Below the pieces are notes generated by a model, which saw only the letters and a program-made list of their open reading frames with translations, did no database searches and was not told where the DNA came from. Below, piece by piece: positions 27,784 to 36,449 of a DNA stretch of 38,445 nt. A program made the position numbers and the translations under genes. Source of the stretch: Serpens sp035306625 (GTDB lineage: Bacteria > Pseudomonadota > Gammaproteobacteria > Pseudomonadales > Pseudomonadaceae). Location of the stretch: positions 1 through 38,445 of the forward strand of contig DATGNS010000030.1 of the NCBI GenBank assembly GCA_035306625.1. Reading direction: 5' to 3'. How positions within the stretch are numbered: position 1 is the stretch's first letter; every line of letters starts with the position of its first letter.

Positions 27784-28113
27784 GGCCTCTCTCGACTGGA
27801 AAACGACCGGCATGCCCGCCGCTGGTCGGGACAGCCGACCTGTGGCTTCGTGCCGCAGGGGCGGCAGTGTACGCCAGCGCGGGGCGCATCCGTTCGGAGG
27901 ATTGCCGGCACCCCCGCCACGCCGCGGGTTCAAACCAGCACACATTTCGAACCAGATGGCAGTTGACCCGGCAGACAGGGCAGGTATTGTGTCCCCCTGT
28001 TCCTGGATCCACTAGATGAGGTATTCAGGGAAAGTGCCAGGGACTTTCGCGGGGGCGGTTTTGGGGTACAATCCGCGCCCTTTTTCATCCATGCGAATGA
28101 GGCAAGAAACGCA
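27784..28113. other. 330-nt intergenic region between the SBF-like gene and nrdJa
   Basis: I see no open frame with coding character here. It must hold the SBF-like promoter at the left and the nrdJa promoter at the right. The only clear element is the sigma70-like promoter at 27963-27990; a second possible -10 (TACAAT) lies near 28067 without a good -35. I see no tRNA, riboswitch or insertion sequence. Confidence 0.6.
27963..27990 (+). promoter_or_regulatory. Putative sigma70 promoter of nrdJa
   Basis: TTGACC (27963-27968), a 16-nt spacer and TATTGT (27985-27990) form a reasonable sigma70 promoter, giving a leader of about 115 nt. A 6-bp inverted repeat (ACAGGG 27975-27980 and CCCTGT 27995-28000) brackets the -10 and could be an operator. 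No function is known for it. Confidence 0.5.
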
Positions 28114-30264
28114 ATGGCGAAGACCGAGGGGCCGAATACGGCGTACAGCACACAGGCCTTCGAAGTGGCCCTGCAGGCGGCTTCGGAAGAGATCTGGGCG
28201 CAGAAATACCGCCTGACGGACAAGGATGGCACCCCCATCGACAAGGACGTGGATGACACCTGGAAGCGCGTCGCGCGCTCCCTGGCGGAAGTTGAGGCGC
28301 CCGAGAAGCGCGAGTACTGGTACGAGCAGTTCCTGTGGGCCCTGCGCAACGGCGCGATTCCCGCCGGGCGCATCATTTCCAACGCCGGCGCCCAGGACTA
28401 CAAGCCCGCCACTTCGACCATCAATTGCACCGTGTCGGCGACCATTCGCGACTCGATGGATGACATTCTCAGCAAGGTCCACGAGGCCGGGCTGACCCTC
28501 AAGGCCGGTTGCGGCATCGGCTACGAATTCAGCACCCTGCGTCCGCGCGGCTCCTTCGTCTCGGGCGCCGGTGCGCACACCAGCGGCCCGCTGTCCTTCA
28601 TGGACATCTTCGACAAGATGTGCTTCACCGTGAGCTCCGCCGGCGGCCGCCGCGGCGCGCAGATGGGCACCTTCGACGTCTGCCATCCGGACGTGCGCGA
28701 ATTCATCCGCGCCAAGCGCGAGGATGGCCGCCTGCGCCAGTTCAACCTGAGCCTGCTGATCACCGACGAATTCATGCAGGCGGTGGAAAGCGACAGCGAA
28801 TGGCCGCTGATCTTCCCGCTGCACCCGAAGGAGCGTCACGAGGTCGACCTGGAGGACGAATCCCAGGTGATCTGGCGCGACTGGCCGATCCACGACGACT
28901 ACATCGTGCGCGAGGACGGCCTGGTGGCCTGCCGCGTGTACGGCAGGGTGAAGGCGCGTCACCTGTGGGACATGATCATGGTCTCCACCTATGACTTCGC
29001 CGAGCCGGGCTTCATTCTCATCGACCGCGTCAACCAGTTGAACAACAACTGGTGGTGCGAGGCCATCCGTGCCACCAACCCGTGCGGTGAGCAGCCGCTG
29101 CCGCCCTACGGCTCCTGCCTGCTGGGCTCGGTGAACCTGACCCGCTTCGTCATCGACCCGTTCGGCCCCGACGCGCGCTTCGACTGGGACAAGTACCGCA
29201 AGGTGGTGCGCATCTTCACCCGCATGCTGGACAACGTGGTGGAGATCAACGGCCTGCCGCTGGAGCAGCAGCGCCACGAGATCATGCACAAGCGCCGCCA
29301 CGGCATGGGCTTCCTGGGCCTGGGCTCGACCCTGACCCTGCTGAAGATGCGCTACGGCAGCCCGGAATCCTGCGTGTTCACCGAGGAAGTGGCCCGCGAG
29401 ATGGCCCTGGTCGGCTGGGAAGAGGCCCTGGAGCTGTCCCGCGAGAAGGGCCCGGCACCGCTGCTGGCCGAGGAGTTCGAGGTTACCGCCGAGATGCTGC
29501 GCAAGCGTCCGGAGATGGCCAAGGACGGCTTCAAGGTGGGCGACAAGGTGCCCGGCCGCGTGCTGCACGCCAGGTATTCGCGCTACATGCAGCGCCTGGC
29601 CGAATATGCGCCGCAGCTGATCGAGGCGCTGGCCGAGCAGGGCGCGCGCTTCACCCACCACAGCTCCATCGCGCCGACCGGCACCATCAGCCTGAGCCTG
29701 GCCAACAACGCCTCCAACGGCATCGAGCCGAGCTTCGCCCACAAGTACTCGCGCAACGTCATCCGCCCGGGTCGCAAGGCCAAGGAAAAGGTCGATGTGT
29801 TCAGCTTCGAGCTGCTGGCCTACCGCACGCTGGTCAACCCGAAGGCCGAGCCGGGCAGCGAGGATCCGACCCGCCAGCTGCCGGACTACTTCGTGGCCGC
29901 CGATGACATCGGCCCGACCCAGCACGTGGACATCCAGGCCGCCGCGCAGAAGTGGGTGGACTCCTCGATCTCCAAGACCGCCAACGTGCCGACCGACTAT
30001 CCGTTCGAGGCGTTCAAGGACATCTACCGCTATGCCTGGCGCCAGGGCCTGAAGGGCTGCACCACCTTCCGCTTCAACCCCAAGGCCTTCCAGGGCGTGC
30101 TGGTGAAGGAAGCGGACCTGGAGAACACCCTGTACCGCTTCGAACTGGAAGACGGCAGCGTGGTGGAACTCAAGGGCAACGAGATGGTGGAGTACGACGG
30201 CGAGGTGAACACCGCCGCCAACCTGTTCGACGCCCTCAAGGAAGGCTACTACGGCAAGTACTGA
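28114..30264 (+). CDS. nrdJa: Adenosylcobalamin-dependent class II ribonucleotide reductase, NrdJa part
   Basis: This is the 716-residue catalytic part of the split B12-dependent ribonucleotide reductase of Pseudomonas, which makes deoxyribonucleotides without needing or excluding oxygen. The active-site cysteine of the redox pair is C105 (STINCTVSAT). The radical-site triad is in NPCGEQ: N322, thiyl Cys324 and E326. The C-terminal redox cysteines are missing here and found in NrdJb, the next gene. The ATG at 28114 follows a modest GAGG. P. aeruginosa has the same arrangement (PA5497-PA5496). Confidence 0.96.
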   Translation: MAKTEGPNTAYSTQAFEVALQAASEEIWAQKYRLTDKDGTPIDKDVDDTWKRVARSLAEVEAPEKREYWYEQFLWALRNGAIPAGRIISNAGAQDYKPATSTINCTVSATIRDSMDDILSKVHEAGLTLKAGCGIGYEFSTLRPRGSFVSGAGAHTSGPLSFMDIFDKMCFTVSSAGGRRGAQMGTFDVCHPDVREFIRAKREDGRLRQFNLSLLITDEFMQAVESDSEWPLIFPLHPKERHEVDLEDESQVIWRDWPIHDDYIVREDGLVACRVYGRVKARHLWDMIMVSTYDFAEPGFILIDRVNQLNNNWWCEAIRATNPCGEQPLPPYGSCLLGSVNLTRFVIDPFGPDARFDWDKYRKVVRIFTRMLDNVVEINGLPLEQQRHEIMHKRRHGMGFLGLGSTLTLLKMRYGSPESCVFTEEVAREMALVGWEEALELSREKGPAPLLAEEFEVTAEMLRKRPEMAKDGFKVGDKVPGRVLHARYSRYMQRLAEYAPQLIEALAEQGARFTHHSSIAPTGTISLSLANNASNGIEPSFAHKYSRNVIRPGRKAKEKVDVFSFELLAYRTLVNPKAEPGSEDPTRQLPDYFVAADDIGPTQHVDIQAAAQKWVDSSISKTANVPTDYPFEAFKDIYRYAWRQGLKGCTTFRFNPKAFQGVLVKEADLENTLYRFELEDGSVVELKGNEMVEYDGEVNTAANLFDALKEGYYGKY

Positions 30265-30315
30265 GCCGTTCCATTTGCAGTGCCGGACGCCCGGGCGTCC
30301 GGCGGGAGACATTAG

Positions 30316-31056
30316 ATGACCGTCAAGATCGAAAAACGCATCAAGGGCTTCAAGGTGGTCGACCAGACCCTGGAGCGCCCCGCCGCCAAGGAAAGCGAGG
30401 CCCCCGTCGCCACGCCGCAGGCCAAGCCGGTCGCGGCCGCAGCAGCGCCGGCGGCTCCCGCGCCGATTCAGATGGACGAGACCCTGCAGCGTCCGGAAAC
30501 CCTGATCGGCATGACCTACAAGATCAAGTCGCCGCTGTTCGAGCACGCCCTGTACGTGACCATCAACGACGTGGTGCTCAATGCCGGCACCCCGTTCGAG
30601 CAGCGCCGCCCCTTCGAGATCTTCATCAACTCGAAGAACATGGATCACTTCCAGTGGATCGTCGCGCTGACCCGCATCATGTCCGCCGTGTTCCGCAAGG
30701 GCGGCGACTGCACCTTCCTGGTGGAGGAGCTCAAGGCGGTATTCGACCCGCGTGGCGGCTACCTGAAGAAGGGTGGCATCTACATGCCCTCGATCGTCGC
30801 CGAGATCGGCGGCGTGGTGGAACGCCACCTGATCAGCATCGGCATGCTGGAAGGCCAGGGCCTGGACGAAGCCCAGCGCCAGTATCTGGCCGAGAAGCGC
30901 GCCGCCTACGAGGCCAGCCAGGGCGCGGCTGCCGTGGAACCGGGCGACGGCTTCCCGGCCGGCGCGCAGCTGTGCGGCAAGTGCAGCACCAAGGCCGTGG
31001 TGCAGATGGACGGCTGCGCCACCTGCCTGAACTGCGGCCACTCCAAGTGCGGCTAG
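30316..31056 (+). CDS. nrdJb: Class II ribonucleotide reductase, NrdJb part
   Basis: This is the 246-residue C-terminal partner of NrdJa. An Ala/Pro-rich linker (about residues 30-55) leads to a domain resembling the end of unsplit NrdJ. It finishes with a cysteine cluster (CGKC, then CATCLNC and a terminal KCG) that supplies both a zinc-ribbon-like site and the reductant cysteines that recycle the active site. The ATG at 30316 has GGGAG upstream and lies 51 nt after the nrdJa stop. Its TAG overlaps the stop of the convergent peptidase gene in a shared CTAG. Confidence 0.94.
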   Translation: MTVKIEKRIKGFKVVDQTLERPAAKESEAPVATPQAKPVAAAAAPAAPAPIQMDETLQRPETLIGMTYKIKSPLFEHALYVTINDVVLNAGTPFEQRRPFEIFINSKNMDHFQWIVALTRIMSAVFRKGGDCTFLVEELKAVFDPRGGYLKKGGIYMPSIVAEIGGVVERHLISIGMLEGQGLDEAQRQYLAEKRAAYEASQGAAAVEPGDGFPAGAQLCGKCSTKAVVQMDGCATCLNCGHSKCG

Positions 31057-32204
31057 TCGCTCCCCGCAGCTGAGCCGGGCGGATTGTCCTCCCCGCCCAG
31101 CTCCGCCAGGCGCCGGCGGCGCTGCTCCCCGGGCAGCCCGCCGAGGCGCCGCACCTCGGCGTGAAACGCCACCCAATCCTCCCCCACCTCCTCGAACAGC
31201 CGCGCGAACGCCGGCACCCACTGGTCGTAGAGCGCGAACGGCAGCAGGCTGGCGTTGTTCAGCGGCCCGGCCATGAAGGCGTCGTAATCGGCCACCGCGT
31301 TCTCCTCCCGCAGTCTTCGGTACTGTTCCCGCAACTCGGCAAACACCTGTGCCTTGGCCTGGCGCAGCGCGTCCGCCTGCAGGGGCAGGGCATACAGCCG
31401 GCGCAGGCGCTCACGGGTGTCCAGTATCAGGCGCACGAACCTCGCCTGGCGCTGCCGCGCCTGCTCGTCCGGCGGCGGCAGGCCGCGTGCCGCCCGCCAT
31501 TGCGCCAGCCCCTGGCGCTCCACGAAGCTGGCATAGGACTCGCTGAAGGCGCTGTCGCCCGGCAGATAGAAACGCTGGTGCGCCAGCTCGTGGAAGATCA
31601 GCCCCGCCAGTTGTTCGTCATCGCGGTGCAGCATGCTGCTGAGCACCGGGTCGGCGAACCAGCCCAGACTGGAAAAGGCGTCCACGCCACCGATCCACAC
31701 ATCGAAACCCTCGGCATGCAGGCGTTCGGCAGCCGCCTCGGCCAGCTCGCGACGGAAGAAGCCCCGGTAGGCCACGCAGCCGGCCAGGGGAAAGCACTGC
31801 GGCCGCGCCTCCACAGAGAACTCCGGCGCGGCCAGCAGGTTCCACAGCACGTGGCGGCGACCCAGCTCCACATAGCTCAGGTAGCTACGGTTGTCCGGCA
31901 GACCCAGCGCCTCGATGGCGAAGCGCCGTGCCTGCACCACCAGGGCCAGGCGCGCACGCAGCTCGGCATCGCGCCGCTGGTCGGAAATCACCGCATGAAT
32001 GGGCTCCCGCTGGCGCAGGAGTTGCAGCTGGCCGCTGGCCAGGTGCTGGTAATAACCGAAATTGACGCAGCCGCTCAGCCAGAAGCACAGCAGCCAGGGA
32101 ACCGCACGCCATGCACGGCGGTCGAGAACCCTGAATTGCCGCGCCGTCCCGCTGGCCGCTGTAGGTTGTTCCGGCCCCCTACGCTGTCGATCGGAGTCCA
32201 CCAT
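31053..32204 (-). CDS. DUF2265-type aminopeptidase-like lipoprotein
   Basis: This protein of about 383 residues has a lipobox (CFWLSGC) and a gluzincin motif FHELAH in the middle (near nt 31585-31610), which fits the DUF2265 'predicted aminopeptidase' family (PF10023). It should be a lipid-anchored zinc peptidase facing the periplasm; its substrate is unknown. ATG 32204 gives an unusually long stretch of about 46 residues before the lipobox Cys, but no ATG, GTG or TTG lies between the GTG at 32201 and the lipobox. The start overlaps the ATG of the divergent lipoprotein gene (CATG). Confidence 0.8.
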   Translation of the reverse strand: MVDSDRQRRGPEQPTAASGTARQFRVLDRRAWRAVPWLLCFWLSGCVNFGYYQHLASGQLQLLRQREPIHAVISDQRRDAELRARLALVVQARRFAIEALGLPDNRSYLSYVELGRRHVLWNLLAAPEFSVEARPQCFPLAGCVAYRGFFRRELAEAAAERLHAEGFDVWIGGVDAFSSLGWFADPVLSSMLHRDDEQLAGLIFHELAHQRFYLPGDSAFSESYASFVERQGLAQWRAARGLPPPDEQARQRQARFVRLILDTRERLRRLYALPLQADALRQAKAQVFAELREQYRRLREENAVADYDAFMAGPLNNASLLPFALYDQWVPAFARLFEEVGEDWVAFHAEVRRLGGLPGEQRRRRLAELGGEDNPPGSAAGSD

Positions 32205-32613
32205 GCGCGTCACCCTGCTGAGTCTGTGCCTGCTCATCCTGCCCGGATGCTCCCTGTTCACCGGCCTTGACGGCCAGCGCGCCCGGGTCGATCTGCAGAG
32301 CGCCGCCGCCAACCGTCTGCTGGCCCTGGAGCTGGACGGTTCGCCCTGGACCCGGGACTACTTCGTGCTCGCGCCCGGCGCCCACCAGTTGGCGGTGCGC
32401 TACCACTTCGAGGTCAATCCCCGCGACATCGGCGCGTCTACGCCGCTGCGCCGCGACTGCCGCCTGACCCTGGATTATCACGACTTCAGCCCCGACCAGC
32501 GCTACCGCCTGCAGGCCGGCCAGCACGGGTTCCGCCCCTGGGTACGCCTGTACGACCCCTATGACCGGCTGGTCGCCCGGGGTACGGAGCGCGGCTGCCG
32601 GGGCAACGGCTGA
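32203..32613 (+). CDS. Small lipoprotein of unknown function
   Basis: This 136-residue protein has a clean lipoprotein signal (MRVTLLSLCLLILPGC). The mature part is beta-rich, with sequences such as YFVLAPGAHQLAVRYHFEV and YRLQAGQHGFRPWVRLYD that suggest a small periplasmic beta domain, possibly PEGA-like. I do not recognise a named family. The ATG at 32203 has GGAG 6 nt upstream. It is divergent from the peptidase lipoprotein with overlapping start codons. Confidence 0.8.
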   Translation: MRVTLLSLCLLILPGCSLFTGLDGQRARVDLQSAAANRLLALELDGSPWTRDYFVLAPGAHQLAVRYHFEVNPRDIGASTPLRRDCRLTLDYHDFSPDQRYRLQAGQHGFRPWVRLYDPYDRLVARGTERGCRGNG

Positions 32614-32669
32614 GACCTGACAGGAGAAAGTGATACCCTGCGGCTCGTTCTGATTTTCGGAGTACTGCC

Positions 32670-33665
32670 ATGAGCCGCCTCGCCGACACCCGCTTTTCCG
32701 TTCTCGACCTGGCGCCCATCCGCGACGACGGCACCCCCGCCGAAGCCCTGCACAACGCCCTGGCCCTGGCTAGACATGCCGAGGCGCTGGACTTCGAGCG
32801 CTTCTGGGTGGCCGAGCACCACAACATGGACGGCATCGCCAGTTCCGCCACCGCGGTGCTGATGGGCTATCTGGCGGGCGGCACTTCGCGGATTCGCATC
32901 GGCGCCGGCGGCATCATGCTGCCCAACCATTCGCCGCTGGTGGTCGCCGAGCAGTTCGGCACCCTGGAGGCGCTCTATCCCGGACGCATTGACCTGGGCC
33001 TGGGACGCGCGCCGGGAGCCGACCCGATGACCGCCCGCGCCCTGCGCCGCGACCGGTTGGGCAGCCCGGACGATTTTCCCCAGGACGTCGAGGAGCTGGA
33101 AATGCTGCTCGGCCCGCGCCTGCCCGGCCAGGCGGTGATCGCCATGCCCGGTGTGAACAGCCGGGTGCCGATCTGGCTGCTGGGTTCCAGCCTGTTCAGC
33201 GCCCGCCTGGCCGCCGCCAAGGGCCTGCCCTACGCCTTCGCCTCGCACTTCGCGCCCCAGTACATGCACCAGGCGATCGCCCTGTACCGCCAGGAGTTCC
33301 AGCCTTCGGCGGTGCTCGACAAGCCCCGGGTGATGCTGGGTGTGCCCCTGGTGGCGGCGGAGTCCGACGAGAAGGCCGAATACCTGGCCACCACGCTCTA
33401 TCAGCGGGTGCTGGCGCTCATCCGTGGCCACAGCCTGCGCATGATGCCGCCGGTGGAAAGCATGCGGGACCTGTGGCTGCCCCAGGAGCAGGAGGCGGTA
33501 GGCAACTTCCTCGGCGTGGCGGTGATCGGCGGCCCGCAGCGCGTGCGCGAACGCCTCGAGCTGCTGCTGGAACGCACCCGCGCGGACGAGCTGATCTTCA
33601 CCTGCGACCTGTACGACAACGCCGACCGCCTGCGCAGCCTGGACATCCTCGCCGGGCTGCGCTGA
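32670..33665 (+). CDS. LLM-class flavin-dependent oxidoreductase
   Basis: This 331-residue luciferase-like monooxygenase family protein fits the YhbW-like subgroup. Typical pieces are FERFWVAEHHNMDGIASSATAV, GAGGIMLPNHSPLVVAEQFG and LYPGRIDLGLGRAPG, which form the flavin-binding TIM barrel, followed by IWLLGSSLFSARLAA. The substrate cannot be told from sequence. The ATG at 32670 has GGAG 7 nt upstream. It is probably a single gene and ends 4 nt before the end of the convergent acyltransferase gene. Confidence 0.9.
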   Translation: MSRLADTRFSVLDLAPIRDDGTPAEALHNALALARHAEALDFERFWVAEHHNMDGIASSATAVLMGYLAGGTSRIRIGAGGIMLPNHSPLVVAEQFGTLEALYPGRIDLGLGRAPGADPMTARALRRDRLGSPDDFPQDVEELEMLLGPRLPGQAVIAMPGVNSRVPIWLLGSSLFSARLAAAKGLPYAFASHFAPQYMHQAIALYRQEFQPSAVLDKPRVMLGVPLVAAESDEKAEYLATTLYQRVLALIRGHSLRMMPPVESMRDLWLPQEQEAVGNFLGVAVIGGPQRVRERLELLLERTRADELIFTCDLYDNADRLRSLDILAGLR

Positions 33666-33669
33666 GCAT

Positions 33670-35775
33670 TCACTCGGGGTCGCCTGCGACGCGGCGCGGC
33701 AGGATCGGCGCCTGCTGCTCCACTGCCTCCTGCACCGCCGAGGCCATGTAGTGGACGAAGGAGCGGGTCAGGTGGCCCTTGTCGCGCCACATCAGCCGGC
33801 CGTCGAAATAGGCCGGGCAGCGCTCCTCGGCACACAGCAGGTGCGTCAGGTCCAGGGCGTGGAAGCCCGGCAGCCGCTGCTCCAGGGCCCGGGCGGGGTT
33901 GTCGGGCAGCAGCACCTCGCGCCGGGGTCGCGCGCAGCGGCTGGCCCGCGTCGGATTCTGCCAGACGCAGGCGCTCGGATCCTGACGGAACCAGGGGTTG
34001 TCACGGATGCCGATGACCGCAATGTCCAGCGCCAGGATGCGCTCCAGACTGTCCACCAGGCCCTGCGGCACGAACTCGATGTCCGGCGCCTGCCCGGGCG
34101 GGTCCGATCGGGTGGCGGTAGTGATCAGCACGGCCGGGCGCAAGCGCTCCAGCACCGGCAGCAGAGCCTCGTTCCAGCGCAGACAGTCCTCGCGGCGCGA
34201 CGCCATCGGCTGATAGCCCAGCGAACAGGCGGACATGCTGATGCTGACCAGGCGAAAACCGTAGCGGCGGCCGATTTCCGAGAACGCCGGCTCCCATTGC
34301 GAGGCATGGGAGCCGCCCACCAGGGCCACCACCGGTTCGGCCTCCAGGTCGCCGAAGACGCAGAGGATCACCTCGGCGCTGAACATGCCGCGGTCGCAGA
34401 TTTCCCGCGCCGCCGGGCTGATGTCACGCTTGACGCCGATGTAGTGGCCCAACGACACCGGGCGGGCGTTGTCCTGCAGGCTGATGCGCGCTCCGGGGAA
34501 GAAATCGGCTGTTACCTCGGTTCGCTCCGCGGCGCGCAGCGCCTCGAGGATCAGGTGCTTGCCGGCCACCCAGAGGGCGAACACCGGAATCACGCAGGCT
34601 ACGCCCAGCATCAGCGGGCGCCAGGGCTGGTTGCGGGGCAGATTGCGCCAGGGCGCCTCGACCAGCACGCTGGTCAGCACCGCCAGCAGCAGCGACAGGC
34701 CGATCACCAGCAGGCCCTGGGGCAGGTTGAAGCGCTCCACGCCATGCAGATGCTGCACGAACACCAGCACCGGCCAGTGCCACAGATAGAGGGTGAAAGC
34801 CATGCCGCCCAGGTACACCAGCTGGCGAGTGCAAAGCAGCCGCTGCACGGGCGTGATCAGGTCCCGTCGTACGCCTGAATGCAGCAGCAGGGCCGCCGCC
34901 AGCACCGGCAGCAGCGCCACATATCCGGGAAAGGCCAGCTCCCGGGGCAGGAAGCCCGTGACCAGCAACAGCAGCAGACCCAGGCTGGAGCCCGTCACGC
35001 ACAGCAGGCGACCGGGGGTGGGCAGCAGGGGCAGGGCCAGCGCCAGGAGCACACCCGCCAAGAACTCCCAGAGCCGCGCCAGGGTATTGAAGTAGGCGCG
35101 CTGCGGGTTCTGCTCGGTCGCCCACAGGCCGTAGGCGAAGGACAGCAGGAGCAGCGCGGCCACCAGCAGCAGCAGGGGCAGACGCGAATTGAAGCGCCCG
35201 GCCAGGCGCAGGCCCAGGGCCATGATTGCCGGCAGCAGGACGTAGAACTGCATCTGCATGGACAGCGCCCAGAACTGCTGGAACGGTCCCGGCGGGTCCA
35301 GGCGCTCCAGATAGTTCACCCCGTTGCGCAGCAGGTGCAGGTTCTCCAGGTGCAGGGTACTGAACAGCAGATCATCGATGCTGGTGCGCCAGAGCGGCGC
35401 GGGCACGTACAGGTAGCCGAGCAGCACCGTGCATAACAGCACCAGGTAGGCGGCCGGCGCCACCCGGACGACCACCCCGGCCCAGAAGCGCACCGGCTGC
35501 AGGCGGCCGCCCCCGGACACTTGGCGCAGCAGCACGCCGGCCATCAGGTAGCCGGAGATCACGAAGAACACGTCCACCCCCCCGGACACCTTGTGAACCC
35601 AGAGGTGGAAAACCAGGATCAGCAGCGCGCCGATGGCGCGCAGGCCCTGCACGTCATCGCGAAAGCGGGACTCTCGATAGGGGTGCAGCAGGGCGCGCCG
35701 GCTGGCCGTCAGCTCGCCCGAGCCGCGGTGTACGAGGCCTTCCCGGGCGGCGCCAGCGATTGCGTCCTGATGCAT
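33670..35775 (-). CDS. Acyltransferase-3 / SGNH fusion, O-acetyltransferase type
   Basis: This 701-residue protein has an N-terminal acyltransferase-3 domain with about ten helices (about 40-390; start signature LRAIGALLILVFHLW, then SGGVDVFFVISGYL) and a periplasmic SGNH hydrolase-like domain (about 430-690). This is the build of OafA-type enzymes that acetylate O-antigen, peptidoglycan or exopolysaccharide. The nucleophile block reads VGGSHASQW where GDSH is usual, and the catalytic DxxH is DKGH near the end. The usual SxEEQFY is SMQMQFY. The target glycan is unknown. The start at 35775 is the first ATG; a later start is possible. Confidence 0.85.
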   Translation of the reverse strand: MHQDAIAGAAREGLVHRGSGELTASRRALLHPYRESRFRDDVQGLRAIGALLILVFHLWVHKVSGGVDVFFVISGYLMAGVLLRQVSGGGRLQPVRFWAGVVVRVAPAAYLVLLCTVLLGYLYVPAPLWRTSIDDLLFSTLHLENLHLLRNGVNYLERLDPPGPFQQFWALSMQMQFYVLLPAIMALGLRLAGRFNSRLPLLLLVAALLLLSFAYGLWATEQNPQRAYFNTLARLWEFLAGVLLALALPLLPTPGRLLCVTGSSLGLLLLLVTGFLPRELAFPGYVALLPVLAAALLLHSGVRRDLITPVQRLLCTRQLVYLGGMAFTLYLWHWPVLVFVQHLHGVERFNLPQGLLVIGLSLLLAVLTSVLVEAPWRNLPRNQPWRPLMLGVACVIPVFALWVAGKHLILEALRAAERTEVTADFFPGARISLQDNARPVSLGHYIGVKRDISPAAREICDRGMFSAEVILCVFGDLEAEPVVALVGGSHASQWEPAFSEIGRRYGFRLVSISMSACSLGYQPMASRREDCLRWNEALLPVLERLRPAVLITTATRSDPPGQAPDIEFVPQGLVDSLERILALDIAVIGIRDNPWFRQDPSACVWQNPTRASRCARPRREVLLPDNPARALEQRLPGFHALDLTHLLCAEERCPAYFDGRLMWRDKGHLTRSFVHYMASAVQEAVEQQAPILPRRVAGDPE

Positions 35776-35781
35776 GGCAAC

Positions 35782-36099
35782 TCAGCGCAGTGGTCGGATC
35801 GGCTCGGCGGGCATCCCCTGCGGCTCGTCCTCGGGTGGCGGTGCCATGTCCGGATCGAGTTCCGGCATGGGTTCGGGCAGCCCGCGGCGGTAGAGGATCT
35901 CCCGGCTGCCGCCTTCGCAGGAGCCCACCACGGTCCAGCCGGTGGCCCCGCCCGGACGGGTGATCTCCAGCTGATACTCCTGCACACCGCGCGCTTCCAG
36001 CTTGGCGGCGATCTCCGCCTTGAGCTCCTCGCAGGGCTTGGCGGCGGCCTGCAGTTCCAGGGCCAGGGGCGCCAGCGTGAGGATCCACAGCCTTCTCAT
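35782..36099 (-). CDS. DUF1161 secreted small protein
   Basis: This 105-residue protein has a signal peptide (about residues 1-19, cut near QAAA) and a DUF1161 core (KPCEELKAEIAAKLEARGV, VVGSCEGGSREILY), with two cysteines that can form a disulfide in the periplasm. The C-terminal 30 residues are Pro/Glu/Met-rich. Its function is unknown. The ATG at 36099 has GGAG upstream. It ends 6 nt before the acyltransferase start and lies 10 nt downstream of dodecin, so all three may be cotranscribed. Confidence 0.85.
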   Translation of the reverse strand: MRRLWILTLAPLALELQAAAKPCEELKAEIAAKLEARGVQEYQLEITRPGGATGWTVVGSCEGGSREILYRRGLPEPMPELDPDMAPPPEDEPQGMPAEPIRPLR

Positions 36100-36109
36100 G
36101 GCGGACTCC

Positions 36110-36325
36110 TCAGCTGTTGGCGATGCGGAAACCCACTTTCAGGGTGACCTGGAAGTGGGCGACCGCACCGTTGACGATATGTCCACGGGTACTCACCACC
36201 TCGAACCACTCCAGCAGGCGCAGGCTCTTGCTGGCCTCGGTCAGGGCATTCTGAATGGCATCCTCGATGCTGGTAGGGGAGGTGCCTACCAGTTCCACCA
36301 GCTTGTAGGTGTGGTGATCAGACAT
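36110..36325 (-). CDS. Dodecin flavoprotein
   Basis: This is a 71-residue dodecin, which forms a hollow dodecamer that stores flavins. The sequence shows the family pattern: KLVELVGTSPTSIEDAIQNAL, the flavin-stacking tryptophan in LEWFEVVSTRG, and VAHFQVTLKVGFRI. The ATG at 36325 has AGGAG upstream. Dodecin commonly precedes small envelope genes in Pseudomonas. Confidence 0.95.
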   Translation of the reverse strand: MSDHHTYKLVELVGTSPTSIEDAIQNALTEASKSLRLLEWFEVVSTRGHIVNGAVAHFQVTLKVGFRIANS

Positions 36326-36449
36326 GCTGTCGCTCTCCTGGCTTGGGCCGATACGGCCTTACGGTCATGGACAGCGGACCGCTGGGTGAGTTGCCCGGCA
36401 CGGGCCCGAAACAGCATAGGAAAATGCTCGGGATACGCCAGCCCGCTGC

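Noticed and set aside
27784..28113. Cobalamin riboswitch or NrdR boxes upstream of nrdJa
   Set aside because: I found no B12-box-like conserved sequence, and only a single weak half-site (ACTAGAT near 28011) for NrdR, which is not enough.
28012..31221. A 1069-codon open frame antisense to nrdJa-nrdJb
   Set aside because: It is a shadow of the strongly coding plus strand in high-GC DNA. The translation has no recognisable domain, while the plus strand shows full ribonucleotide reductase motifs.
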